The notes beneath the pieces were generated by a model. The model ran no database searches. It was not told where the DNA came from and saw only the letters and a list, made by a program, of their open reading frames with translations. From IMG/VR virus record IMGVR_UViG_3300027509_000032, positions 1 through 27,601 of that record: 27,601 nucleotides of DNA. One strand, 5' to 3'. Position 1 is the stretch's first letter, and each line of letters opens with the position of its first letter. Position numbers and translations under genes: made by a program. Of this stretch, positions 1-7,025 are shown one piece after another. Source of the DNA: a virus.

Positions 1-897
1 TCAGTGACCTCTCTGATGAAGCCGGTGCGTCAGCAGATCCTACAGCGGAAGGTGGACCAATCCTCCGAAGCCATGGACCTGAGTGCTCTCATCGCATCTC
101 GCATGGGACACGCTCTCCATGATTCGATCGAGCGATCCTGGATCCAGGGTGATTACGGTGCCTGTATGCGTCGTATGGGCTATCCTCAAGACGTGATCGA
201 TAGTATCAGGGTCAACCCCGATACAGCGACCGTCAAGAAAGGAGAGATCCCAATCTACATCGAGCAGCGAGGCTTCAAGGAGTTCGAAGGCGTCATCCTG
301 ACCGGCCAGCTGGATTTCTCGATCAACGGTTCCTACCGGGACACCAAGTCCACTTCGACGTTTTCCTACACCTCTGGCAACAAGGATGAAGACTACATCA
401 TCCAAGGCTCTCTTTATCGGTGGATCATGCCGAACCTCATCACCAAAGACGTGATGCGGATCGAGTTCATCTTCACCGATTGGGCCAGCTACCGAGCCAA
501 GAGTTCAAAGGACTATCCGCAGTGCAGAATCTCGCACAAAGATTTTCCTCTGATGTCTCTGAAAGATACCGAGGCATGGGCGAAGAACCGGATCGACGAG
601 ATCAAAGCCAACGCCAAGCTTCCCCAGTCGGAGATGGTCCGGTGCTCGGACAAAGAACTCTGGAGAGACAAAGATACTTACAAGTATTACGCCAAACCAG
701 AGACCGCCAAAGCAGGCGGCCGATGCACCAAACGCTTCGACAATGTCAAAGAAGCTTTTGCCCACAAAGATGCAAAAATGAAAGGTGTCGTGGTCACAGA
801 TCCAGGTCAGGTGAAAGCCTGTCTCTACTGTCCGGCATTCAGCATCTGCGAACAACGAAAGGAATACTTCTCCGATAACGGAGAATCTATTCAGTAG
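1..897 (+). CDS. PD-(D/E)XK nuclease with Cas4/RecB-type Fe-S cluster (N4 gp42 position), 5' partial
   Basis: Probable metal-dependent DNA exonuclease acting in phage replication or recombination. The frame is open at the left edge. The first visible start is GTG at 4, but the peptide there reads like the inside of a family N-terminus, so the gene probably begins upstream. Counting the GTG as residue 1, the RecB-family signature is complete: GHALH (35-39), catalytic D104 in GQLD, D113-T-K115 as the (D/E)xK motif, and QxxxY at 134-138. Near the C-terminus C273, C276 and C282 form a C-x2-C-x5-C group; with C214 they could bind a 4Fe-4S cluster as in Cas4 and AddB. It lies directly before the primase gene, in the place of N4 gene 42. 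The nuclease fold is read from sequence. The exact substrate (5'-3' resection, end processing) is inference. Confidence 0.85.
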   Translation, partial: SVTSLMKPVRQQILQRKVDQSSEAMDLSALIASRMGHALHDSIERSWIQGDYGACMRRMGYPQDVIDSIRVNPDTATVKKGEIPIYIEQRGFKEFEGVILTGQLDFSINGSYRDTKSTSTFSYTSGNKDEDYIIQGSLYRWIMPNLITKDVMRIEFIFTDWASYRAKSSKDYPQCRISHKDFPLMSLKDTEAWAKNRIDEIKANAKLPQSEMVRCSDKELWRDKDTYKYYAKPETAKAGGRCTKRFDNVKEAFAHKDAKMKGVVVTDPGQVKACLYCPAFSICEQRKEYFSDNGESIQ

Positions 898-925
898 AAA
901 CTTCAAACCAAGAAAGTGAGTAAAT

Positions 926-3094
926 ATGAGCCAGTTCGCCTATGACACACAGAAAGCTCTGAACCACCCTCACCATCCAGCCATGGACGAACTGGTTAGC
1001 CTTCTTTGCCATAAAACTGGGAACATTGACAGAAACTTCTTTCAAGCAGAAGTAGCTTATTTCTTGTCTCTGATCCCGTCGGCAATGCGGGCTACGATTG
1101 TCAGTGCTGAACGCGGTGAGATCCCGATCAACATTTACTCGATTGCTCTGGCCACATCAGGCTTCGGCAAAGGCCATTCTGTCAACCTCATGGAAGAGGT
1201 CATCGGAGCCTTCCGAGACGAGTTCACCCGGACCTCTTTCCAGTCTTATGCTGAGGCTGCCATATACAAGCTGGCGGTCAAGATAGCGGGTGCCAAGGGC
1301 AGTGACGAAGACACCGAGCGACAGGCCATTGAGGCCGAGTTCAAACGGTGCGGCACAGCTCCATTCATCTTCGATTCCGGCACGGCTCCAGCGGTCAAGC
1401 AGCTCATCCAGAAGCTGCTCATCGCCAAGGCTGGCTCGATCAATTTCCAGATGGATGAGATCGGTTCCAATCTCCAAGCCAATGCCGAGGTGCTGAACGT
1501 CCTCATGGAGCTGTACGACATGGGTAAGGTGAAAACCAAGCTCATCAAGAACAGTGCCGACAATGAGCGTGGCATGGACATCCTTGGTTCGACCCCAGCC
1601 AACGTGCTGATGTTCGGCACCACGTCCAAGCTGTTCGACGGTGCCAAGATCGAAGATGAGTTCTTCACCTTCTTGGAGACCGGCTATGCTCGACGCTGTC
1701 TATTCGGCGTCAGCAGATCCGAGAACCTGACTGCGAACCAGGATCCTGAACAGGTCTATCGCAGTCTGATCGCCAAGAACAAGACGGCAGCTGCGAGCAC
1801 ATGGCGTGGCAGACTTCGGAAGTTTGCAGACCCGACATACATGCATCAGAAGATAACTGTCCCGGAAGAGGTCGGTATTGAGATCGTCAAGTATCGGCTC
1901 CACTGCGAATCCATAGCGATGAAGCTTCCCGAGCACGAGGTTATCCTGAAGGCCGAGATCAGCCACAGGTACTTCAAAGCCATGAAACTGGCAGGTGTCT
2001 ATGCCTTCCTGGATGAGTCAGCAGACGTGACGCCGATGAACTTCCTTCAGGCCATCCGGCTTGTCGAGGAGTCCGGCGAGAGCTTCAAAACTATCTTGAA
2101 GCGCGAGAGAAACTTTGCACGACTTGCAAAGTATATCGCAGAAGTCACCGGAGAAGTGACCCATGCTGATCTGGTCGAAGACCTGCCGTTCTATCCATCC
2201 AGCACAGGTGCTCGTAAGGAGATCATTGATCTCGCTATGGCATGGGGTGTTCGAAACCGTGTCGTCATCAAGAAAAATGTCGTCAGTGGTATCGAGTTCT
2301 TCTCTGGCTCAGCTCTTCAAGAGACAGATCTGAACAAGCTCAAGTTCACCATGTCAGACAACTTCGCTACCGACTTTGCAGTTTACGAGAAACCTCTCGA
2401 CAAACTGGATAAACTTCTTTCCGCTCCCGGAATGCATTGGTGCAACCATGCGTTCGAAGGAGATCACCGGAAAGAAGACAATGTCATTACCGGCTTCAAC
2501 ATGCTGGTGGTCGATGTTGACGGCACAGCGAAGCTGGATGCAGTTCACGAGATGCTCTCTGAATACATCTTTGTGACCGGCACTACGAAGAGACATACCG
2601 ATAAACAAAATCGGTTCCGTCTGATCATGCCTATGAACTACCAACTTTATCTGGACAGGTTGGACTATAAAGAGTTCATGGACAGCTTTCTCCTTTGGCT
2701 TCCATTCGAGTCTGACACCGCTGCAAACCAGCGATCGAAGAAGTGGATGACACATGAGAACAGCAAGGTTCACATCAACAAAGGTACTGCGCTGATTGAT
2801 GTTTTGCCATTCATCCCCAAGACCAAGCTCAACGATGACTATGTCAACGGGGTGAAAGATCTTGGAAATCTCGACAATCTGGAACGCTGGTTCCTGACCG
2901 AGATCGACGAGGGCAATCGCAACAACCAGATGCACAAGTTCGCCATGATGCTGAAAGATGGCGGATTGACTTTTGCTGAGGTGAGAACCAAAGTGAAAAA
3001 CCTTAATTCGAGAACTCTGCATCCGCTCAAAGAATCTGAGCTGGCAGCGACGGTCTTCAAGTCCGTAGGCTCGAAGTACGCGAACGAAGCGTAA
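926..3094 (+). CDS. DNA primase with N-terminal P-loop ATPase domain (N4 gp43-like)
   Basis: Makes RNA primers for phage DNA replication and may also unwind DNA. Three parts are visible. An N-terminal P-loop NTPase resembles the DUF3987 group, with a Walker A-like GFGKGHS at 79-85 and a Walker B strand ending MDE at 176-178. A C-terminal archaeo-eukaryotic primase (AEP) core has VVDVDG at 528-533 (the DxD metal site), then TGTTKRH and the NRFRLIMP strand, then the conserved SDTAANQR segment. The last 65 residues match a PriCT-1 domain (NNQMHKFAMML, PLKESELAATV). Length (722) and position match N4 gp43, assigned as the primase. The purine-rich ribosome site AAGAAAGTGAG precedes the ATG. Prim-pol proteins usually put the primase first and the helicase last; here the ATPase comes first. 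Whether it unwinds DNA is not shown. Confidence 0.85.
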   Translation: MSQFAYDTQKALNHPHHPAMDELVSLLCHKTGNIDRNFFQAEVAYFLSLIPSAMRATIVSAERGEIPINIYSIALATSGFGKGHSVNLMEEVIGAFRDEFTRTSFQSYAEAAIYKLAVKIAGAKGSDEDTERQAIEAEFKRCGTAPFIFDSGTAPAVKQLIQKLLIAKAGSINFQMDEIGSNLQANAEVLNVLMELYDMGKVKTKLIKNSADNERGMDILGSTPANVLMFGTTSKLFDGAKIEDEFFTFLETGYARRCLFGVSRSENLTANQDPEQVYRSLIAKNKTAAASTWRGRLRKFADPTYMHQKITVPEEVGIEIVKYRLHCESIAMKLPEHEVILKAEISHRYFKAMKLAGVYAFLDESADVTPMNFLQAIRLVEESGESFKTILKRERNFARLAKYIAEVTGEVTHADLVEDLPFYPSSTGARKEIIDLAMAWGVRNRVVIKKNVVSGIEFFSGSALQETDLNKLKFTMSDNFATDFAVYEKPLDKLDKLLSAPGMHWCNHAFEGDHRKEDNVITGFNMLVVDVDGTAKLDAVHEMLSEYIFVTGTTKRHTDKQNRFRLIMPMNYQLYLDRLDYKEFMDSFLLWLPFESDTAANQRSKKWMTHENSKVHINKGTALIDVLPFIPKTKLNDDYVNGVKDLGNLDNLERWFLTEIDEGNRNNQMHKFAMMLKDGGLTFAEVRTKVKNLNSRTLHPLKESELAATVFKSVGSKYANEA

Positions 3095-3119
3095 AACCAG
3101 AGAAAGGAGCTATAAGTAC

Positions 3120-3845
3120 ATGAACCCGAAATCAGTCCTGATTTCAGGCGAATCAGGGACAGGTAAGAGTCTGTCCCTGAAGAACCTGAAAAATCCAGAG
3201 GGCGTGCTCTACCTGAACTGTGAAGGCGGAAAACCTCTGCCTTTCAAAAACAAGTTCAAGCAGATCATCATTACCGATCCTCTGGATATCGTCGGCTATT
3301 ACGACCAGATCCACGACGACAAGCACAAGCGGTTCCATACCATCGTGATCGATACTATCTCTTTCATGATGGACATGTTCGAATCTCGACATGTCAAAGG
3401 TTCCTCCAACACAATGCAGATGTGGGGCGAATACGGAGACTTCTTCCGTAACCTCATGCTCGACAGTGTGGCTGATAGCCCAGCTATGTCGATCTTCCTC
3501 GGCCACTTACAGGCCGATCTCGTGGAAGAAACTGGAACCTACCGCTATGTGGTTCCCGTCAAGGGTGCTCTGGCCAAGAAAGGTCTGGAGGCATATTTCA
3601 CGACGGTCATCAACGTCCGAAAAGTGCCGGTCAAGACGCTCCAGAAGACGGAGTACAAGAACGGTTATCTGGACATCACGAAGCGAGATGAGATGCTTGG
3701 CTATAAGCATGTCTACCAGACCCTGACCACGAAAGACACCGTGGGCGACAGGATCCGGTCTCCGCTGGGTCTCTTCAGTGACGAGGAAACCTACATCGAC
3801 AATGATGCCCAGATCGTCATGGATCGTCTGAACTCTTACTACTGA
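3120..3845 (+). CDS. RecA/Sak4-like ATPase (AAA_24 type; N4 gp44-like)
   Basis: Small RecA-like P-loop ATPase, likely a recombination mediator or single-strand annealing partner working with the SSB and nuclease beside it. Walker A GESGTGKS lies at residues 10-17 and Walker B TIVIDT at 74-79, with D78 as the metal-binding residue. A histidine-bearing GHLQADLVEETG follows at 128-139, in the place of the sensor strand in Sak4-type proteins. The 241-residue length is a bare RecA core with no extra domains. The start is firm: GAGAAAGGAGC lies a few bases upstream of ATG. The gene sits between primase and SSB, as N4 gp44 does. A role in replication rather than recombination is possible; ATPase activity is the safe part of the call. 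Confidence 0.8.
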   Translation: MNPKSVLISGESGTGKSLSLKNLKNPEGVLYLNCEGGKPLPFKNKFKQIIITDPLDIVGYYDQIHDDKHKRFHTIVIDTISFMMDMFESRHVKGSSNTMQMWGEYGDFFRNLMLDSVADSPAMSIFLGHLQADLVEETGTYRYVVPVKGALAKKGLEAYFTTVINVRKVPVKTLQKTEYKNGYLDITKRDEMLGYKHVYQTLTTKDTVGDRIRSPLGLFSDEETYIDNDAQIVMDRLNSYY

Positions 3846-3915
3846 CAAGTAGAGAGAGATCTCAAACTTTCTTCTCCCTCACCATATCTTCAAATCAACA
3901 GAGAGAATCTGAACC
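3846..3915 (+). promoter_or_regulatory. 70-nt leader before the SSB gene
   Basis: This is the longest gap in the replication cluster. It begins with an AGAGAGAGATCTC segment holding the palindrome GAGATCTC (3856-3863), then a pyrimidine-rich tract (CTTTCTTCTCCCTC), and ends with the ribosome site AGAGAGAAT before ATG 3916. The purine and pyrimidine tracts could pair weakly in RNA. The spacing suggests that the abundant SSB has its own transcript or translational control, but I see no promoter I can name. Confidence 0.25.
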
Positions 3916-4731
3916 ATGGGAAATATCTTCTCAAAAGCCAAGACCGCCAAGGATGACGGTATCGAAGACGACTATCTCGGTGGTAGCTACACCTTCGACA
4001 GCGACATCTATGAAGCATCCATCAAGGCTTGCTACATGCGTGAAGCTGCCAGCTCCAAGGCCATGAGCGTCAACTTCCTGCTCGACGTGAACGGCAAAGA
4101 GCTTCGCCAGCAGATTTGGGTGTCAAACCGGAACGGCGACTTCACTTACAAAGACAAGAAAACCAAGAAGGACAAGAACCTTCCTGGCTACAACATGATG
4201 AACTCGGTGGCCCTGCTCGTGCTCGGCATGGAACTGGGCGATCTCGAAGTTGAAGAGCGGACCATGAAGATCTACGACGTGGACGCCAAGAAAGAGATCC
4301 CGCAGGCCGTCAACTGCTTCGTCGAACTGCACGACAAGGATGTGCTGGTCGCCGTTCAGAAACAGGTCATCGACAAGACCAAGAAGAACGACTCGACCAA
4401 CGAGTATGAGCCGACTGGCGAAACTCGTGAAGTCAACGAGATCATCAAGTTCTTCGCACCTGAGAAGCGTGTGACGATCTCTGAGGTTTCCGAGTTCATC
4501 AAAGGTCTCGGTGGAGACTTTGACGAGATCGTTGCAGACGGTGATCTGCTGAAGGGCATTTCCAAGATGCCTGAAGGCTCCGATGGTTACGCGGAAGCGT
4601 GGCTCGACAAGAACCAGGGAAGTGTCTACAACAAAGCCAAAGGCGCTTCCGACAAGGGCAAGTCCTTCGGTGACACGAAGAAGTCGGGCGGCGGCTCGTC
4701 GAAAGGTTCTTCCAACCTCTTCGACGACTGA
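3916..4731 (+). CDS. Single-stranded DNA-binding protein (N4SSB / gp45-like)
   Basis: Coats single-stranded DNA during replication and recombination. In N4 the equivalent protein (gp45, about 265 residues) also switches on late promoters through host RNA polymerase. The evidence is position directly after the gp44-like ATPase, length 271, an internal region rich in basic and aromatic residues (for example GDFTYKDKKTKKDK at 74-87), and a flexible Gly/Ser/Lys tail (about 246-267) ending in the acidic tip SNLFDD. Such tips recruit partner proteins in other SSBs. No OB-fold motif is short enough to prove by eye, so the call rests on gene order, size and tail. The tip closely resembles the end of the next gene product (SIFDDD). 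Confidence 0.82.
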   Translation: MGNIFSKAKTAKDDGIEDDYLGGSYTFDSDIYEASIKACYMREAASSKAMSVNFLLDVNGKELRQQIWVSNRNGDFTYKDKKTKKDKNLPGYNMMNSVALLVLGMELGDLEVEERTMKIYDVDAKKEIPQAVNCFVELHDKDVLVAVQKQVIDKTKKNDSTNEYEPTGETREVNEIIKFFAPEKRVTISEVSEFIKGLGGDFDEIVADGDLLKGISKMPEGSDGYAEAWLDKNQGSVYNKAKGASDKGKSFGDTKKSGGGSSKGSSNLFDD

Positions 4732-4759
4732 TACCCATCCCTGACCGGAGATTGCGAAC

Positions 4760-5929
4760 ATGTCTGAGTTTCGAGTCCGACTTCCGATGTACGTGCAAAT
4801 GTCCAAACGTCGGAGATCATCTCTAAATCTCAACGTGTATCGCAATCTCCACTACCAATCCTTATCGAAGCAGAAACGCATCTTTCAAAAGATGGTGGCA
4901 TCTCAGATCAGGTGTCTGCCCAAAATGAGCCGGGTCTCGATCCATTACATCGTGAACCCGAAACGTCGAGGGAAGACAGATTTTGATGTGACAAATGTAA
5001 GTTCTGTAGTAGATAAGTATTTCTGTGATTCCCTGGTAAACCTGGGGATTCTCCCTGACGACAATTATCGAGTGATTCCCAAAACGTCCCAAGAGTTCGG
5101 AGAGTTTTGCGAGGAGCCTCATGTGATTGCCGTCATCACCGAGCTGAAAAGCAAACCAAAGAAGAAAGAGAGAAAGTCGATGAAGATCCATCTGACCAAA
5201 CATGATTTCATTGCTGCCATGACCTCGTGGGCATTCGCCAACATTCGTGGTGCGACCGAAGTGGAAGTCTCGATCGAAGGTGAGTTCACCGCCGAGGTTA
5301 TCTGCAATACCGACCTGTCCATGGAATCCATGGCTGCATCGGTTGCTTCCCCTATCGGAGGAGCTGCATCGGCCGCCACTGGCGCTGCACCTGCCAAAGC
5401 AAAGGTTGCTTCCGATCCTGCTGATCCTGCCCATGAGGCCGAACGCCTCAAACTGATCGACGAGGCCCGTGCTCTCGCCATCAAGGGCATCCGCTCCGAC
5501 ATGAAGCTGGAGACGGTCAAGGAGAAGCTGGCGGCCTATTACGCGGAGAACGGCGATCCTGACGGTTCTGACGGTTCTGACGAAGACAGCCAGGATGACA
5601 CCGCGGCCGAACCCGAGACCGAGGAAGAAGCCGAAGAAGAAGCTGCGCCTGAGCCTGAAACCAAAAAGGCCAAGCCTTCGACCAAGGGCAAGAAGAAGAA
5701 TCCTTTTGGGGACAGCCCCGAGGAATCCTCCGAGGATGAGCCTGACGCCGAAGCTGATACCGATGCCGACGACGATGCTGAGACCGATCCTGAAACCGAT
5801 GGTGAAGACGACGATGCCGACGACACCAACGGCGAGGATGGCGAACCTGCTGAAGTCGAGCCTGAGCCTGCACCTGCGAAGAAGAAAGCTCCGGCCAAGA
5901 AGAAAGCTTCGATCTTCGACGACGATTGA
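4760..5929 (+). CDS. RusA-type Holliday junction resolvase fused to an acidic second domain
   Basis: The first 130 residues are a RusA-family endonuclease that cuts Holliday junctions. The acidic motif is clear: D74-F-D76, N79, D85-K86, D90 and the D100-D101 pair in LGILPDDNY. A lysine-rich linker (SKPKKKERKS, 131-140) leads to Met141 and a compact segment (MKIHLTKHDFIAAM...) that I do not recognise, then an Ala/Pro linker, a helix around residues 215-265, and a long Glu/Asp-rich tail ending KKKASIFDDD. RusA proteins are usually near 120-140 residues, so this is an extension or fusion. The ATG at 5180 (Met141) follows the purine-rich AAGAAAGAGAGAAAG, so a separate 249-residue product could also be made. 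GGAG precedes the first ATG at 4760. Resolvase activity is a strong inference; the rest is unknown. Confidence 0.78.
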   Translation: MSEFRVRLPMYVQMSKRRRSSLNLNVYRNLHYQSLSKQKRIFQKMVASQIRCLPKMSRVSIHYIVNPKRRGKTDFDVTNVSSVVDKYFCDSLVNLGILPDDNYRVIPKTSQEFGEFCEEPHVIAVITELKSKPKKKERKSMKIHLTKHDFIAAMTSWAFANIRGATEVEVSIEGEFTAEVICNTDLSMESMAASVASPIGGAASAATGAAPAKAKVASDPADPAHEAERLKLIDEARALAIKGIRSDMKLETVKEKLAAYYAENGDPDGSDGSDEDSQDDTAAEPETEEEAEEEAAPEPETKKAKPSTKGKKKNPFGDSPEESSEDEPDAEADTDADDDAETDPETDGEDDDADDTNGEDGEPAEVEPEPAPAKKKAPAKKKASIFDDD

Positions 5930-6117
5930 TGCTCCGCATCATGACTGCGATCAAGTGGATATCCTGCTCGGTCGCGGTCATCCTTCTATCCATCCCGTTG
6001 ACCGGGATGATCTATCTGATCACTTTCCTGCTTCCAGCCATCATCATCATCGTCCTCATATGGGGGTGCTGGAAGATGGAAAAGATGGAACATCCATCTA
6101 GCAGAAAGAAGAGATGA
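5929..6117 (+). CDS. Small two-helix membrane protein
   Basis: A 62-residue protein that starts at ATG 5929, overlapping the upstream stop as TGATG, which suggests translational coupling. A TTG just before it and an ATG at 5941 are alternative starts. Two hydrophobic stretches are visible: about residues 9-24 (WISCSVAVILLSIPLT) and 27-46 (YLITFLLPAIIIIVLIWGC), followed by a basic tail (KKR). The pattern fits an inner-membrane protein with a cytoplasmic basic end. It could be holin-like or a host-membrane modifier, but no family is recognised and the location in a replication operon does not favour lysis. Confidence 0.6.
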   Translation: MLRIMTAIKWISCSVAVILLSIPLTGMIYLITFLLPAIIIIVLIWGCWKMEKMEHPSSRKKR

Positions 6118-6121
6118 CCCG

Positions 6122-6153
6122 TAAGGGGAGCCATGTAACAATGGTTCCCCTTA
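6122..6153 (+). terminator. Hairpin terminator after the replication genes
   Basis: Perfect 13-base-pair stem with one G-T pair: TAAGGGGAGCCAT (6122-6134), loop GTAACA, ATGGTTCCCCTTA (6141-6153). It is followed by TTGGTTTTC, a broken U tract. It lies five bases after the stop of the small membrane protein gene and before the ribosome site of the next gene, where an intrinsic terminator or RNA-processing site would be expected. A processing or mRNA-stabilising hairpin is the alternative, because the U tract is interrupted. Confidence 0.72.
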
Positions 6154-6175
6154 TTGGTTTTCAGAGAGAAGTTCT

Positions 6176-6463
6176 ATGTCAGATATTTCACAAGATATCC
6201 CGGAAGTTATCAGCTCAGCTGACACTCATGGAGAGGATATGCGAAGCCTCATCAACACCATGAGCAACATGATCCAAGCCAACACTTCCATGCTCACAGG
6301 CGTCTCGATCCACAATGAAAGAGCACGTCGAAACAATGAGCCTCTCATTGAAGGCGATGTGGTGAGCAACATGGCCAAGGCCACTCAGGAAGCCCGTCTC
6401 AAGCTCGACATCGTCAGAGAACGATATCTGGCATCTGAGAGCACCAATAACGCTGAAGGATAA
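6176..6463 (+). CDS. Hypothetical protein, 95 residues
   Basis: Not recognised. It is a hydrophilic, probably helical protein. The middle (about residues 20-50) is rich in Met, Asn and Ser, and the last third (MAKATQEARLKLDIVRERYL) looks amphipathic and could form a coiled coil. The start is supported by AGAGAGAAG about six bases upstream of ATG. It follows the terminator hairpin and shares a short gap with the next gene, so the two are probably co-transcribed. No catalytic motif is visible. Confidence 0.68.
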   Translation: MSDISQDIPEVISSADTHGEDMRSLINTMSNMIQANTSMLTGVSIHNERARRNNEPLIEGDVVSNMAKATQEARLKLDIVRERYLASESTNNAEG

Positions 6464-6480
6464 ACCAAGAAGGAAAGCAC

Positions 6481-6942
6481 ATGCCCACCACCAAACATAT
6501 CTGTGACATATGCCAAAGGTCATATCTCACCTTGGCTGAAGCTGAAGAATGCGAAGCTCAGCTGATGGAAGATTTCGATCCCAAAGCTTTCGTCGGCGGA
6601 TGCTACATGCCTATGGTCGGAGATGTGGTCGAATGCACATACCCGGCTTCCAGCTGGTATGACGGCCATAAAGACTGGCGAGTATGGAGAGAACGTGGTG
6701 GGCGCTTCCTGACCGGCTATTACGCCCTCTGGGTGGTTGTTGCGAAGATCCCCTATGTCGACACCCATCAATGGAGATACGTCCTCTGGTCGCCTTCTTC
6801 CATCTACGGCAAGCCTCGTGTCTGTTGGACCGGGCCGGGACATACCCGATGCCACTTCAATCGGTATGCCAACGATGATGAGATGAGAGAAGCCAAGGCG
6901 GCAGCGGATATGATTGCTCCAAACCGCCTTGATCTGTTATGA
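6481..6942 (+). CDS. Hypothetical protein with N-terminal Cys-rich (zinc-finger-like) motif
   Basis: A 153-residue protein of unknown function. The N-terminus has H6, C8, C11 and C24 (HICDICQRSYLTLAEAEEC), a spacing like half of a C2H2/C2HC zinc finger with the pattern CxxC, aromatic, then helix ending in Cys. The rest is rich in Trp, Tyr and Gly (for example ASSWYDGHKDWRVWRERG) and may form a small beta barrel. AAGAAGGAAAG is a strong ribosome site just before ATG. The stop codon overlaps a further small start (ATGA at 6939-6942). It is the last sizeable gene before the convergent late genes. Metal binding is inferred only. Confidence 0.65.
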   Translation: MPTTKHICDICQRSYLTLAEAEECEAQLMEDFDPKAFVGGCYMPMVGDVVECTYPASSWYDGHKDWRVWRERGGRFLTGYYALWVVVAKIPYVDTHQWRYVLWSPSSIYGKPRVCWTGPGHTRCHFNRYANDDEMREAKAAADMIAPNRLDLL

Positions 6943-7025
6943 TTTTCTATGCTGGGGCTTGGCAAGAGAACGGAAGTGCAATCCAGTTCTACGGGCTGCC
7001 TGCCCGTCCCCAGTACCAAATTTAA
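6939..7025 (+). CDS. Possible 28-residue coupled small ORF
   Basis: ATG at 6939 overlaps the preceding stop as ATGA, the classic layout of translational coupling. The frame runs 28 codons (beginning MIFYAGAWQENG, ending PARPQYQI) to TAA at 7023-7025, and overlaps the stop codon of the convergent vRNAP gene. The peptide has no recognisable motif. It could be a real micro-protein, a decayed gene end, or a chance frame inside a structured junction. Confidence 0.4.
   Translation: MIFYAGAWQENGSAIQFYGLPARPQYQI
6951..7018 (+). other. Cloverleaf-like folded element at the convergent junction
   Basis: Nested inverted repeats between the two convergent gene blocks. The outer stem is GCTGGGG (6951-6957) with CCCCAGT (7008-7014). 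Inside it are a tiny CTT-AAG stem (6958-6966), an AGAACGGA/TCCAGTTCT arm with one bulge (6967-6990), and the perfect hairpin ACGGGC-TGCCT-GCCCGT (6991-7007) stacked on the outer stem. ACCA follows at 7015-7018. The layout mimics a short tRNA, but the T-loop consensus and a U before any anticodon are missing, so I do not call a tRNA. A bidirectional terminator or an RNA end-protecting structure is more likely. No U tract follows on either strand. Confidence 0.35.

Noticed and set aside
5926-5928. TTG at 5926 as start of the small membrane protein
   Set aside because: The ATG immediately after it (5929), overlapping the upstream stop as TGATG, is the more usual coupled start.
5517-5993. Frames on either strand across the acidic tail of the RusA fusion
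   Set aside because: Arg/Pro/Gln-rich or Ser-rich products arise from reading repetitive acidic codons out of frame. There is no independent support.
6951-7018. A true tRNA gene at the convergent junction
   Set aside because: The acceptor, T-arm geometry and CCA-like end are suggestive, but the T-loop consensus, the U before the anticodon and a normal D-arm are missing. It is kept only as a folded element.
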